Assembly: GCA_002633025.1 (NCBI GenBank) | Contig: NMRB01000353.1 | Coordinates: 74,605 to 138,604 of the forward strand | Length of the DNA: 64,000 nt | From: Notospermus geniculatus | Taxonomy: Eukaryota; Nemertea; Pilidiophora; Heteronemertea; Lineidae | Direction of reading: 5' to 3' | Shown: positions 23,291-33,944 of the stretch, in pieces | Layout: the number at the start of each line of letters is the position of its first letter | How positions within the stretch are numbered: the first letter of the stretch is position 1 | Position numbers and translations under genes: made by a program | The notes under the pieces: generated by a model | The model's input: the letters and a program-made list of their open reading frames with translations, nothing else | The model's database searches: none | What the model was told of the DNA's origin: nothing

Positions 23291-23747
23291 GGCCCTGAAA
23301 TTTGGGAGAGTTTTTCTTTCATATGTACATGTTATTAGTACTTGTAATTACCGCATAACGGTCTCTTGGCGCATAATTTTTTAGTTTTGTTTAGCCTGAA
23401 TGACGAGATGTAGTTGTTTCAATGATAAGATGTCTCTTTTCCGAGGATGACAAGTTAAAAACTTGTCAATTGACAAGATAGACCCTGTCAATTTAAGCAT
23501 ATTCTGAGAACGAGTTCCAGCTTGTCAGTACGACGAGAATTTTTTTAGAGTGAAGCCTCACCCATCACACCTACAAGACTGTACTTTCAAACTGAATGCA
23601 AGGCCTAGAACAGCCAGCTACTTCTGCAAAATATCATCAGTGAGAATAAATATGGCAGGCATACATTGTATCTCCAGCAATTGACCGGGATGCCCTCAAC
23701 ACTTCAAGATATTTGTATTTCCTGACAGAGAAACTTCAAATTCTAAC

Positions 23748-24038
23748 TACACTCCTCTCGCAGTGTTTTGTTTCGCTCCCTAGCTACGCTCCACAAACCA
23801 CTGCTTCGAATGGCCGGTATTCTGCCGATTTACCGCCAGATGGCACACCACTACTCTCCAACCAATCAGCGCCCGCCATCAGGCTGCAACTGAGCAAAAT
23901 CCTAAAACACTTTCTCCAGCGAGGCAGCGGGAACAGTAGTGGTGCCATCTGGCGGTAAATCGGCAGAATACCGGCCATTCGAAGCAGTGGTTTGTGAAGT
24001 GTAGGTACGGAGCGAAACAAAACACTGCGCGAGGAGTG
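23748..24038. mobile_element. 291-bp palindromic MITE with target duplication
   Basis: AAATTCTAAC occurs at 23738-23747 and 24039-24048. Arms of about 105 bp start (TA)CACTCCTCTCGCAGTGTTTT and mirror almost perfectly through GGTATTCTGCCGATTTACCG. A 9-10-bp duplication fits a Mutator-like origin. Confidence 0.9.
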
Positions 24039-24119
24039 AAATTCTAACATGAGGCTTGTATGTGGGGCCCTTCACTGTTTAGCACTTCCACTCTACAGTC
24101 TAGAGATGCACTTCGTACC

Positions 24120-24138
24120 CCCCCCCCCCCCCCCCCCN
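24120..24138. repeat. C homopolymer with ambiguous base
   Basis: Run of C ending in n at 24138; base count is unreliable. Confidence 0.9.
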
Positions 24139-24480
24139 ATCCCATCACACCGATCACACAAGAATAAGGGCCGTATTTAGGAAGCGCGATTTTCTCTTGA
24201 CCGTGCGTGGTCAAATTGCGTGACTAAACAGGACTCGTCCGCGGACGCATAACCGTGGGTTTAAGCGCATAGTTACCATTAAGAAATGATCGCTCGTTTA
24301 TCCGTACGTACGCGAGTGACTTGGTGATCATGCGGTGACCAGTGCCCGGTTGGACCAATCTTGTCTTAAGTTCTTATCGTAAGATAAGGTATTTGCGACA
24401 ACCACATGTCGTAACTGTGGTTGCACCAAAAACTTCGTAGGCTTGTCCCAAAATGCATATCTTACGACATGTCGTAGGAC

Positions 24481-24816
24481 ATGCACTATGGGGTTATGCA
24501 CATCACTCAGAGAGAGTGCACGGTCAGCTGTCGAAAGCATCATTGGAGAATATGGAGCGCAGAGGGGGTTTGGCCCAATCACCTGATACTAGAGTCTTTG
24601 AAAAGGTTTGCCAGGTTCGACAGCCTGCTACACAACTTCGCCAGACATTTGCCCGTCGACGATGAAGATGGAGATGGGGAACTGATGGAAGCGGATGGGA
24701 AGCTGAATGAACAGCAGGCAGAGGGAAACATGCTGGACGCTGATGTTAATATATGCACGAAAGGATTCACAGGGAACCAAAATTGTGGAGACGCTCAGAG
24801 CATGCTTAGACACTGA
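24481..24816 (+). pseudogene. Harbinger-like transposase C-terminal remnant
   Basis: One frame contains SLLHNFARHLPVDDEDGDGE followed by an acidic tail, which resembles the end of HARBI1/Harbinger transposases (a 'VLHN' helix before a variable acidic C-terminus). Upstream, ESIIGEYGAQRG in another frame resembles the preceding 'IER.FG..K.RF' segment. Flanking DNA at 24360-24480 and 26150-26300 shares TCTTAAG/CGTAAGA and GGTTGCACC words that could be its terminal regions, now split by a TTAA foldback. No catalytic DDE residues are visible. Identification is tentative. Confidence 0.4.
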
Positions 24817-24892
24817 ATGATTTTTGGTATTAACATGCCGGAGAGTATTGTTCCATTAAATAATAAATAAAATTGTACTGTATAATGGGCAA

Positions 24893-25207
24893 ACACATAG
24901 ACGACAAACCGCAATGCGGTGTTTTTAAAGTCGACTGACCCAGCTGAATGGTGAGTAGACAGCGTTGGGTTAGTCAACTTCAAAAACATCCCCACTGCAT
25001 TGAGATTTGCCGTCCGTGTGCGCCCAGCCTTACAGTCCAAGGCACCTCCCCACTAGACGTATCTTTATGGCTCGGGTCCCGATTACATAAAGTATACGAT
25101 ATACGAAAACGCCTGTTAACAATGGCTTTACGGTCGTGAATCCATTATTTTGAAGCCTTTGTTAACCGGCGTTTTCGTATACCGTAATTTTCCATGTAAT
25201 CGGGGCC
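24893..25207. repeat. Two adjacent palindromic MITEs
   Basis: 24893-25028: ACACATAGACGACAAACCG with an imperfect complement ending GTGTGCGCC. 25072-25207: GGTCCCGATTACATAAAGTA with GGAAAATTACGGTATACG..GTAATCGGGGCC. Both have short loops and no ORF. Confidence 0.7.
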
Positions 25208-25211
25208 TTAA

Positions 25212-26132
25212 GGGCTATGTTCACCGACCAAAATTTCCAATCCCAGTTTTCTAAAAAGTCAAATATCTTGAAAATGGCCCAATGTTATTACTTTGCACCT
25301 ACACATAAAGTATCAGGATGACAACGTGATAATTAAAACGCCATATTAATGTCTGGCCGATCCACTCATTAGCTGAAACAAAGGGTAAAACTTTCGGTAC
25401 ATAATGCCGCCTTATTAAAAAGAACTAAGAGATTATATTCTGTATACTATTAACTTTGGTTTGTATCTACACGGCAATGAAGCCAGAATTCAAAAATTTG
25501 TTTCCATTGTTGAGTAAATCTCAAATTTGTCATAACTATCTCAAGCTATGCCTTTTATTCGAGGTTTGACCACTCCACACATGAGCAATAACAACAATTG
25601 ACTGCTATGGTAACTCAATGACTTGTATTGTGGAATCACACAGTCTTGTAATTCTATTCACATGCCAGGAGTGCCAGGGCAGGCTTACATCATCATGACA
25701 CTGTACATTCTGAATAGGAGTGGGCCGACCAGTATGCAGTGCATTGAGTTCAGAGGGTTTAGTCTAGAAGCCCCTGTCTTAGGACCGACATTTGAGCTGA
25801 AAATAATATCGAGCAAAAACACCATTTTAGTCAGTTTCCGCATCAAATTTTGAAATTCTGGCTTCATTGCCGTGTAGATACAAACCTTAAGTTACAAGTA
25901 CGCAGAAAATAATTTCTTTGTTCTTTGTCTCAAAGCTGAATTATGTACCGAAACGTCAGCCTTTGTTTTAGCTAATTGGCTCATCAGCAAGTGACAAACT
26001 TCACATTTTTGTTATCACTCTGTCCCTCTGATACATTTAGTGTAGCTGCAAGTTAAAATGGCTAAGTCATTTCAAAGATATTTGACATTTTTAAAAACTG
26101 GACTCAGAAAATTTGGTCGGTGAACCTAGCCC
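25212..26132. mobile_element. TTAA foldback, copy 1
   Basis: TTAA at 25208-25211 and 26133-26136 border ends GGGCTATGTTCACCGACC and GGTCGGTGAACCTAGCCC. Inverted arms are several hundred bp long (for example AAAGTCAAATATCTTGAAA versus TTTCAAAGATATTTGAC). No transposase. It keeps the uninterrupted sequence CCTTTTATTCGAGG at about 25550, the empty site for the insertion in copy 2. Confidence 0.85.
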
Positions 26133-26730
26133 TTAAGTCTGTGTCGTAAGATGCTGGTGCAAGTTTCAGTGTAATTTATTTCTGTTGCATTAACTTGTCT
26201 TACACCACTCGTAAGTCCAAATGCGTAGGACAGGAAAGTTGGGACGTGTCCTAAGACATCGATGGTGCAACCCAGTCTTAACGTTGGTGCATGCGGGCCC
26301 TGGACGCATTACCTTTAGAGGTAACAACAAACATGCCCCGATAGAACCACTGTGATAGAACTGGCAGCTAACCCAGAGTAGAGTTGTCGGATGATTGACA
26401 GTGTATTCTGCGCATCTCCAGTTTGAGCCAGTAAGAAAACTCTGAGTGATTAAAGTGTCACTGTATGCATGAGAATCGGGGAACCAACGTGACAAGACTG
26501 ATGTCCTGTCCAACCTGTATACAGCCAGTGGTAACACCTATGCTAGACTGATACTGTGTCAAAAGCTTAGCTGACAAAAATGGCCACCATCCGTTCCATC
26601 ACTTGAGAAGTTCAACGCGCTGTTATAGCACGAGCTGTTTCGGCGGCTCAATGGAAATATCATTGCTTCTCAATCAAGCGACCCCGGTTTTTTCCAATGT
26701 TATTGCTGCTCTCTCCCCGTGGACTGTTAA

Positions 26731-28018
26731 GGGCTAGGTTCACCGAACAAAATTTCCAATCCCAGTTTTCTAAAAAGTCAAATATCTTGAAAATGGCCCA
26801 ATGTTATTACTTTGCACCTACACATAAAGTATCAGGATGACAACGTGATAATTAAAACGCCATATCAATGTCTGGCCGATCCACTCATTAGCTGAAACAA
26901 AGGGTACAACTTCCGGTACATAATGCCGCCTTATTACAAAGAACTAAGAGATTATCTTCTGTATATTATTAACTTTGGTTTGTATCTACACGGCAATGAA
27001 GCCAGAATTCAAAAATTTGTTTCCATTGTTGAGAAAATCTCAAATTTGTCAGAACTATCTCAAGCTATGCCCTTTATTCGCGGCATGGAGAAAACGCGGA
27101 ATTCCACGGAATTCCGCTAGACATAATTTGGTGGTCTGCAGTTTATACAGTATTATTAACTGGTGTTAAACTTGTCACGTACATCATCCCCTCCCGTCCC
27201 CTCCCCTTATCTCTTATCATATTAGCACTAGCCTAGATACGAGGTAGCAAGGTGGTTGGGCTACAGAAACAATGCCGCTGTGGCCGCATTCCAACTGCTT
27301 TGCTTGGCCTTGTTATTTCATTATTATTATACCCTACATGTGTTAAGGCCAGTGTGTAGTTTATTCCATTTTTAAAAGCTATAATTACAGTTTCAGATTC
27401 TTGGCGGATTTCCGTGGAATTCCGCGTTTTCTCCATGCCGCTTTATTCGAGGTTTGACCACTCCACACATGAGCAATAACAACAATTGACTGCTATGGTA
27501 ACTCAATGACTTGTATTGTGGAATCACACAGTCTTGTAATTCTATTCACATGCCAGGAGTGCCGGGGCAGGCGTACATCATCATGCCACTGTACATTCTG
27601 AATAGGAGTGGGCCTACCAGTATTGCAGTGCATTGAGTTCAGAGGGTTTAGTCTAGAAGCCCCTGTCTTAGGACCGACATTTGAGCTGAAAATAATATCG
27701 AGCAAAAACACCATTTTAGTCAGTTTCATCAAATTTTGAAATTCTGGCTTCATTGCCGTGTAGATACAAACCTTAAGTTACAAGTACACAGAAAATAATT
27801 TCTTTGTTCTTTGTCTCAAAGCTGAATTATGTACCGAAAGGTCAGCCTTTGTTTTAGCTAATTGGCTCATCAGCAAGTGACAAACTTCACATTTTTGTTA
27901 TCACTCTGTCTCTCTGATACATTTAGTGTAGCTGCAAGTTAAAATGGCTAAGTCATTTCAAAGATATTTGACATTTTTAAAAACTGGACTCAGAAAATTT
28001 GGTCGGTGAACCTAGCCC
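26731..28018. mobile_element. TTAA foldback, copy 2
   Basis: Same family and orientation as 25212-26132, very similar throughout, with TTAA at 26727-26730 and 28019-28022. It is longer because a 360-bp element is inserted at 27081. Confidence 0.85.
27081..27440. mobile_element. MITE nested in foldback copy 2
   Basis: CTTTATTCG is duplicated at 27072-27080 and 27441-27449. Ends CGGCATGGAGAAAACGCGGA and the complement are near identical for about 35 bp, including an internal GGAATTCC. The empty site in copy 1 confirms a single clean insertion with 9-bp duplication. Confidence 0.95.
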
Positions 28019-28369
28019 TTAATCGAGTGTAGTGACTTCCGTATTTTCTGAGTTATGCGCGGAGTTTCAGTCGACTGCGTAGGGATGCGTGCATTCTGTG
28101 TACATATACTTCCGGGTATGCGAGATCCATCGCACCCGAGCCCTTATGTTGAAGTCGTATATTCTTTAATGTCTAGCAACAGTCTCAATGCATAATTGGT
28201 AATATTATGTGCTCATGTCGACTTCAGTGTTGGAAACCCTTCGAAACATTGGAAGGAAGTAGGATTCAAAAGCGTCCTCTCCTCGAAATGCATGTGTAGG
28301 ACGAGATCTCTACCACCTACAAATATGACAAAGTTAAGCAGCAATAATAAAAAGTGAACTGAGACTCAC

Positions 28370-28523
28370 CAATGTGATGGACGCGAGACACTAATGTCAT
28401 GAATGTCACCAAGAAATACACGCGGAGGAGGCGTCCTCGGCCATATTTCTGACTGCCTAGACGTCTGACTCGGTATGGGTTGGGTTCGTCTTTGTTATAC
28501 AGTATATATTTCTTTGATTGCAA
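28370..28523 (-). CDS. Candidate first exon, type II membrane anchor
   Basis: A minus-strand frame encodes a basic N-terminal segment (NPYRVRRLGSQKYGRGR) followed by a hydrophobic stretch LLRVYFLVTFMTLVS and then a good donor GTGAGTC. That is the layout of a signal-anchor exon, for example of a Golgi enzyme, but no downstream exon was found and the ATG choice at 28523 is not certain. It could also be chance. Confidence 0.3.
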
Positions 28524-28644
28524 AAATCAGGTCGCACTTTGTATAGAGTTAAAATTGCAAACCTTAACAAGGAAGTTTAAAACACATTCAATGCTGATGT
28601 CGGGAATTCCCGCAATGCATTAAGCCATTTGAAAATGGCATGAC

Positions 28645-29307
28645 CAGACTGGGCCGTCACGCGGTACCGTGATGGAAACGTGTACGTGACTTTGTCGCGC
28701 CCAACCGCGCAATGACTGTACAAAATACAATATTTGTTTTGGCAGAAAACACCTACAATCCTGCGTGGACTGAGGGGACGGAAACTTCTCACCGTAAATT
28801 TTTGTCAATAAACAAGCAAGAATTCACTGTGTCATACTCACGTTAAAGATTTTACAGGCAATTTTCGACCGAAATTTACCTCGACAGCCGTAATGGCAGG
28901 CCTGCCATGCCTACCTGCATTGTATGCCATTTTCGGCGCCATAAACGCCTGCAAAGCCTGAAATTCAGTTCAGGTATGTAGATAAGATGATAGGGATTGC
29001 ATTTGGACAGGTCATTTCAAAATGACGTTTTTTTAAACGATTGACGCTTTTTTGAAATTAGACGTGCTAAAGTCTCTTATCTTCGGGTCGCCTTGGTTAG
29101 CCGCGATTGTTGTTGTAATCTTCACAAGTAAACCACTGTAAAACGTTGACTTCAACTGCCCCGTGATATCACGCTGCAGCGCGACCACCATTCCCACCAT
29201 GCTCGGCGAGCAGTTGTGCGGGTGCGCCACATTCGATCCACTTCCTCTTTTCACCACGGAAGTCATGGTGAAGCACGAATCACGGTACCGCGTGACGGCC
29301 CAGTCTG
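28645..29307. mobile_element. TIR element with 5-bp duplication
   Basis: ATGAC at 28640-28644 and 29308-29312 border ends CAGACTGGGCCGTCACGCGG and the complement, about 29 bp long. CAG-starting ends suggest a hAT-type group although hAT usually duplicates 8 bp. 663 bp, no transposase. Confidence 0.8.
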
Positions 29308-30290
29308 ATGACTGGTAGTTGTCTCCACTGTGTATGTTTTCAATAGGTGTAGAAATGATTAGTTCATAAGAATAACACCAGATGTCCCTGCTATTGGCAC
29401 TTATCAGCCAGTGAACAGGCTGAACCTGGCTGGTCAGTGACTGACTTTATTTGAGGTTTTGGACTACCTAGTGGCCAATTGTGTAACTGAGATCAATGAA
29501 GATGATTGATGTGAACATGGTGGAAGATGAAGTACAATCTGGCATTTTGATTTTATGATATAGATAAGGTTTACTGGCAAATATTTTGTGTTTTTGTGTG
29601 TTGTTTTTCGCAAAAAATGGGTACAGTTGGCCACATGCCTATTTTCCTCAACTTGAAGTGCCACCTAATAAAGCTTTATACCATTTGAAATAGCACACTT
29701 TTATGAACAAATACCAAAAGTTTCATGGACTTATCTCAAAAAATAATTTTTTATGACATTTTGGAAAAGCGTGTTTTTTCTCAGCATACGGAGCAGAAAT
29801 GGGATTTTGGCCTTTTTGGTATTTTAACACTCTGAAAAGGTTTTTGTCGAGTTTTATTTATCTGATTTTAGTAATATGCCTGTGTAGGCCTTTATTATAA
29901 CCAAGAAGTCAATAACAAGCTTGTACCTGGATAGGTTAAAATTTCCTCCAAAACAATTTGCATACCGGTACATGTATTTGCTTGCTGAATAACCGAACGT
30001 GCTAAATAATATGGCAAGCACATATCCTGATTAATATTCATTAGGGGGCGTGGCATGCTTGCCAAATAGGGACATTTTTCAGCATTAGATGGCAAGCATA
30101 CTTGCTAAATAAGGGCGAAAAGGGGAACTGTTTGGCAAGCATGCTTGCCAAATAAACCCGTACTACCATGGTAGTAAATAATTACAGCATGGTCGATTTA
30201 TGACAGGCTTGCGATATACATGTGGCGCACTTTGTCGTCGACGTCAGTATGGTTGACCGCCGGTCAAAAGTGACGTCATAATGAGCCTCT
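29308..30290. other. No gene seen; GGCAAGC repeats
   Basis: From 30010 to 30150 the motif GGCAAGCATGCTTGCC or half of it occurs four times, each followed by AAATA. No exon recognised elsewhere in the stretch. Confidence 0.45.
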
Positions 30291-30296
30291 GCACAA

Positions 30297-30475
30297 GCTC
30301 TATTCATCGTTTCCATGACGTAGGCCCAGGTCTACGTCATTCTGTGACGTTGCGCGTTTTGCCCAGCAGCTTGCACACATCAGCAATGCCTATGTCCACC
30401 AGCTTTGTGTCATTACGGCGACGTCAGCAATGGCGGACACTGTCAGAGTTACGTCGTGGAAACGATGAATAGAGC
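30297..30475. mobile_element. 179-bp MITE rich in TGACGT
   Basis: Ends GCTCTATTCATCGTTTCCAT and the complement ATGAATAGAGC. Six or more TGACGT/ACGTCA half-sites occur within or next to it. Confidence 0.8.
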
Positions 30476-30639
30476 ATCTGATGGGTGTTATTTCAGACGT
30501 CGTTTCGCTTTCAAAAACGATTCATGGTAAAATTTCTAAGTGATGTTTGGTCCCTGCAAGTGAACTGATAAGAAAATGGAAACTGAATATCAACTTTACT
30601 ATGAAAATGTACAGGTTCTCCTCTCTAGTCACCTTTACA

Positions 30640-30850
30640 TGCACGTCAAATTTTGGCCTGATTTGACATCCAGTATGGCCACCAGGTAGCGTAACTCGAA
30701 AATCATCCAAAGTGCTATATCAGGAACAACCTGACCCCAGAGCGCTCAAACTTAATATTTACCTCCCTCTATATGACATTTACATGCATGTCAAATTTCG
30801 GCCTGATTTGACTTCCAATATGGCCGCCAGGTGGTGTAACGGACCGTGTT
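30640..30850 (+). repeat. Dispersed repeat fragment
   Basis: Two units resembling the internal repeat at 6670-7080 (CCAATATGGCCGCCAGGTGG, CTGATTTGACATCCAGTATG). Confidence 0.6.
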
Positions 30851-31609
30851 CACGCATCAAACCGTTATGGACGAAACAAGACGAATTCTTCAAATTATGG
30901 CCATTTATTCCGTCGACGAAACAACAATATAGGATGCTGATATTGATGATGGTAAACTGTAAGACAAAGTTCACAGTATGAATAAAAACATATGCATTAG
31001 AAATTAAAACCAATGTACCAGCGGCTAGGCCTACATGAACTATAGAAATAACACTGACAAAAATCGAGAAAGCATTGACAGACACTTACCAAATATGGCC
31101 CCAGTAAGTTACTGATCAGGCACCGTCAGGATCGTGGTCCGAAGTGAATACCTAGGCAAAAAAGCCCACTTAAATACAGAACTGTTACGCAACAAGGGCC
31201 TAGGAAAGGGTTGTGTTAAATAAGCAACCAATGAAGTACAAAGGCAATACCATTCAAGTCGGACTATACGAAAGAGATTCTATTGAAGGGGTTCTAGACT
31301 AGATTTATATGGTGTGTGACAAAAAAATGCAGGAATCCTTCACAGCCACCCCTGACGGCGCTTGATCCAAAAGCGCTGTCAGAACAAACTTACTTACAAG
31401 TTAAACAGTAAATTAATATCGAACTAATATGAAGCTACCGGTAGTACAGGAATAGTCGCAGTTACCAATATCCACTCTTTAACTGGAACTATCAAAGCCT
31501 AAATTGGAAAGAAAAAAAATTCTTTGGTCGGAGCATCACAGCACCACCTATAAATTATACGACCTAATCTTCCTCCTCAGCAGTCTGTACCGGAACGAGA
31601 ACGTCAGGA

Positions 31610-32080
31610 CTACGACCCAGGAGAAAATGTCCAGGAGTTAACCGACCTCACTAGCCTCTCCCAGGCTCCATCCATATGGGGAGCTCGGGGTGGTATAAAG
31701 TGCCACTCTATATATACCTCTCTCGGCCAAGACATCCTGGACCTTGTCTTTGTCCAATTCAGTGAGTGCATCCCTGAGTTCTCGACTGGCTCCAACAAAG
31801 TATTAGTGTCATTATCACTGAAAATCTCAACGGGTTTTCCTCTACTCGCAATGAACCGTCTTAGCACAAGTATGAACGCATCCGTGTTGAGGGAGGACGC
31901 AAGTTCCAAATGGACGGCACGAACACTTAGACAGGTGCAATTACACCCCCATCTTTTTTCTGTCCCTCTACCACGCTTCACTAACATATTGATCCAAAAC
32001 AGTCACAGCCAGTGTACGACCACACAGAATTCATTAAGATGCGCTCTAATGGCAGTTGGGCCATTTTTGTGATGCTAGGT
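31610..32080 (-). pseudogene. BEL/Pao integrase core remnant
   Basis: Minus-strand frames read KMAQLPLERI, then VKRGRGTEKRWGC, CLSVRAVHLELASSLNTDAF, RRFIASRGKPVEIFSDNDTN and FIPPRAPHMDGAWERLVRSV, which is the BEL/Pao integrase catalytic region (D..D..E fold). The usual SDNGTN appears as SDNDTN, and frameshifts break the reading, so it is inactive. It follows the zinc-binding domain at 32590-33203 with a 500-bp interruption. 31084-31609 beyond it may contain the 3' untranslated part and LTR, but I could not define LTR ends. Confidence 0.85.
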
Positions 32081-32149
32081 TGGACTCGGCCATGTCGGCG
32101 TCGGTGACAAACGAGACATGAACATCTTCACTGAGTTCAGGTCAAGACT

Positions 32150-32580
32150 CGGCTTCTCCTCCCTTGACCTTCACGCAAGCAGACCACATTCCGTGTTCAA
32201 CGGATTTCCCCGGTCCCAACAATAGCAACCAATCACGGCAAAGTTTGCATCAGCAGCTCGGTTATGATGACAAGATGGCGGGCTCGATGAAACTTTATTC
32301 GAATGCAAAGTATCCGTGGAAGGACTTAAAAGTACTCGAAAAGAAGTCGTGGAGGCAATGTTCGATGGAGATTATTTGTTAGTCTGTTGTAGGACTGGCA
32401 GTGGGAAGTCAATTATGTACCAGCAGGTTAGTGTTGTTCGCTACGACGTTGAACGGCGTACTCGTATTGAATTAATTATCGCGAGAGAACCGAGGCTTCT
32501 GATTGGTCGCACGAGAAAATCCCAAAGCGTTGAACACGGAATCTGGCTGCTTGCTGCAGAGTGTAGGAAGAGGTTAGCGA
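32150..32580. mobile_element. Inverted-repeat cassette inside the BEL element
   Basis: ATTCCGTGTTCAACG occurs at about 32190-32204 and, inverted, at 32527-32541, each preceded outward by GCAAGCAG and followed inward by a CCAATCA box. The imperfect inverted ends span roughly 55-100 bp. The cassette interrupts the BEL integrase between CPFCIMHR and the catalytic core and contains a helicase exon fragment. Exact borders are uncertain. Confidence 0.6.
32277..32438 (+). pseudogene. RecQ-like helicase exon fragment (Walker A)
   Basis: The plus-strand frame reads EGLKSTRKEVVEAMFDGDYL, VCCRTGSGKSIMYQQ and then GTTAGTG, a plausible splice donor. The Q-K-E..GKDVL..PTG.GKS arrangement is that of motif 0/I of RecQ and DEAD/H helicases, with RTGSGKS as Walker A. 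An ATG at 32275 (ATGGCGGGCTCG) starts in a different frame, so the start is broken by a frameshift or the real start is elsewhere. No further helicase motifs are present in the cassette. It may be a captured host exon, or a promoter-plus-exon 1 piece of a multi-copy helicase family. Confidence 0.55.
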
Positions 32581-32589
32581 TTTCTACAC

Positions 32590-33203
32590 GATGCATTATG
32601 CAGAATGGACATGAACGAATGATATGTCGCGCCAGAGATCTCACATGAATGATCCAATAAACCTCGCGAAGTCTAGCAATGGTCTGTTCAGCACCTGCAT
32701 GATACAGTTTCTCATGCGCGTCTACTATCAACAACTTGGCAATCACATGATCATTCAGAATGATGATTTGATGCCTTGAATCGAATGGAACGTGAGCATT
32801 CTTAAGCCTACCACCGACCCTGAGTACACCATCAACAAGTATAGGAGTCAGGGGTACCAATCTACTGTCCCTAGCTAACTGCTCACCGTTAGAAAGACGG
32901 CGGATATCATCAGTGAAATGCTCACGCTGTGCACTCTGAATCCAATGCATCAAAGCCGCATTCAACTCGTCATCAGTACGAGGACCAACTCTTCGCTGAT
33001 CACGCGGTGTTACATTGTAAACAAAGCGCTTCACCCATGCAGTGACTCGTAGAAGACGCGAAAGATTGGAAAACTTGCCAGGGTCAAGCACGTTCTCGCT
33101 TGTCACAGACGGCACGCCCTTACCCACCTCTTGTTTCAATTCGCAGTCATTGTCATCCGAGGTTGGTGTCAAGACACGATCCGGCCAGTCAGATTCCGAC
33201 CAC
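32590..33203 (-). pseudogene. BEL/Pao integrase zinc-binding region
   Basis: Open for over 200 codons on the minus strand: EFLWSESDWP (the usual pre-integrase motif), RVGGRLKNAHVPFDSRHQII, then the H-H-C-C zinc finger HEKLYHAGAEQTIARLREVY..RSCPFC. It ends abruptly after CIMHR at the cassette border. This half is well preserved. Confidence 0.9.
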
Positions 33204-33211
33204 AAAAACTC

Positions 33212-33593
33212 GGCCATGTAGAAATAGTGGAATCAGAAGATCTGGCGGATTTAGCGGATTCTGTATGAAACTGAATAAAATTCAATGTTGAATGGAAACT
33301 AATTAAGTAATATAATTTTTTCATGTGTCCCACAGATCATAAAGGACCGTGAAAATACATTTTACAGTCGGTAATCCAAATACTAGGGCAACAAAAATGG
33401 TCTGCAGGAATAGTTCGACTAGTTGCTGTTTCGCGACGCTGTTGCGGCTTTCCTTTAAAACCTGTGCAGCATATAGAACACTTGAACAACTATATTACTA
33501 AATTTATTTCCATTTATTATCAAATTTTGTTCAATTTTATACAGAATCCGCTAAATCCGCCAGATCTGCTGATTCTGTTAATTCTACATGGCC
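33212..33593. mobile_element. 382-bp MITE in the BEL element
   Basis: AAAAACTC (8 bp, possibly 9) is duplicated at 33204-33211 and 33594-33601. Ends are GGCCATGTAGAA and TTCTACATGGCC, and blocks such as AGATCTGGCGGATTTAGCGG are mirrored inside. It splits the GPEFLW motif of the BEL polyprotein, so it came after the retroelement. Confidence 0.9.
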
Positions 33594-33944
33594 AAAAACT
33601 CAGGGCCCCTAAACCAACGATGTTCGTTTCATATCTAGCACACTCAAACCACGGGAACAATCATCTGCAGGATTCAAGTTTTCGGCAACAAACCTCCATT
33701 GTTGAGGATCTGTGCTTGCATGTCCTTATCTCAGCCACGCGATTCGCAACAAATGTTTTCAGTCGTTTAGATTCACTGTTGGTACCGTATATTGTAACAC
33801 AATCAGTGAATCTACCCAAAAGTGTGAGGCTGAGACTTCCAAATCCAACTTTGATAAGATGGTTCGCTGTAATCTCACAGCCAAAACCGCGCCCTGAAAT
33901 TCTAAGCGGGGCAATGTCAAACAATGACATTTTACCGGCGCGAC
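33594..33944 (-). pseudogene. BEL/Pao RNase H and tether remnant
   Basis: LTLPRLEFQGAVLAVRL, SHFWVDSLIVLQY, then in other frames TFVANRVAEI, QQWRF and NPADD..SRGL mark the BEL/Pao RNase H and the segment leading to integrase. Two or more frameshifts are present. The first 60 codons are in frame with the Gypsy RT upstream (see 33945-34680). Confidence 0.85.

Noticed and set aside
22993-23322. ORFs across the gap
   Set aside because: Composed largely of unknown bases.
24447-24665. Active Harbinger transposase
   Set aside because: Only a frameshifted C-terminal fragment; no DDE residues or intact start.
25623-27753. Paired ORFs on both strands
   Set aside because: They are the same non-coding foldback sequence in two copies; no coding conservation visible.
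30780-31085. Hydrophobic 101-codon minus-strand ORF
   Set aside because: Overlaps a dispersed repeat and has no splice or start context; hydrophobicity reflects AT-rich sequence.
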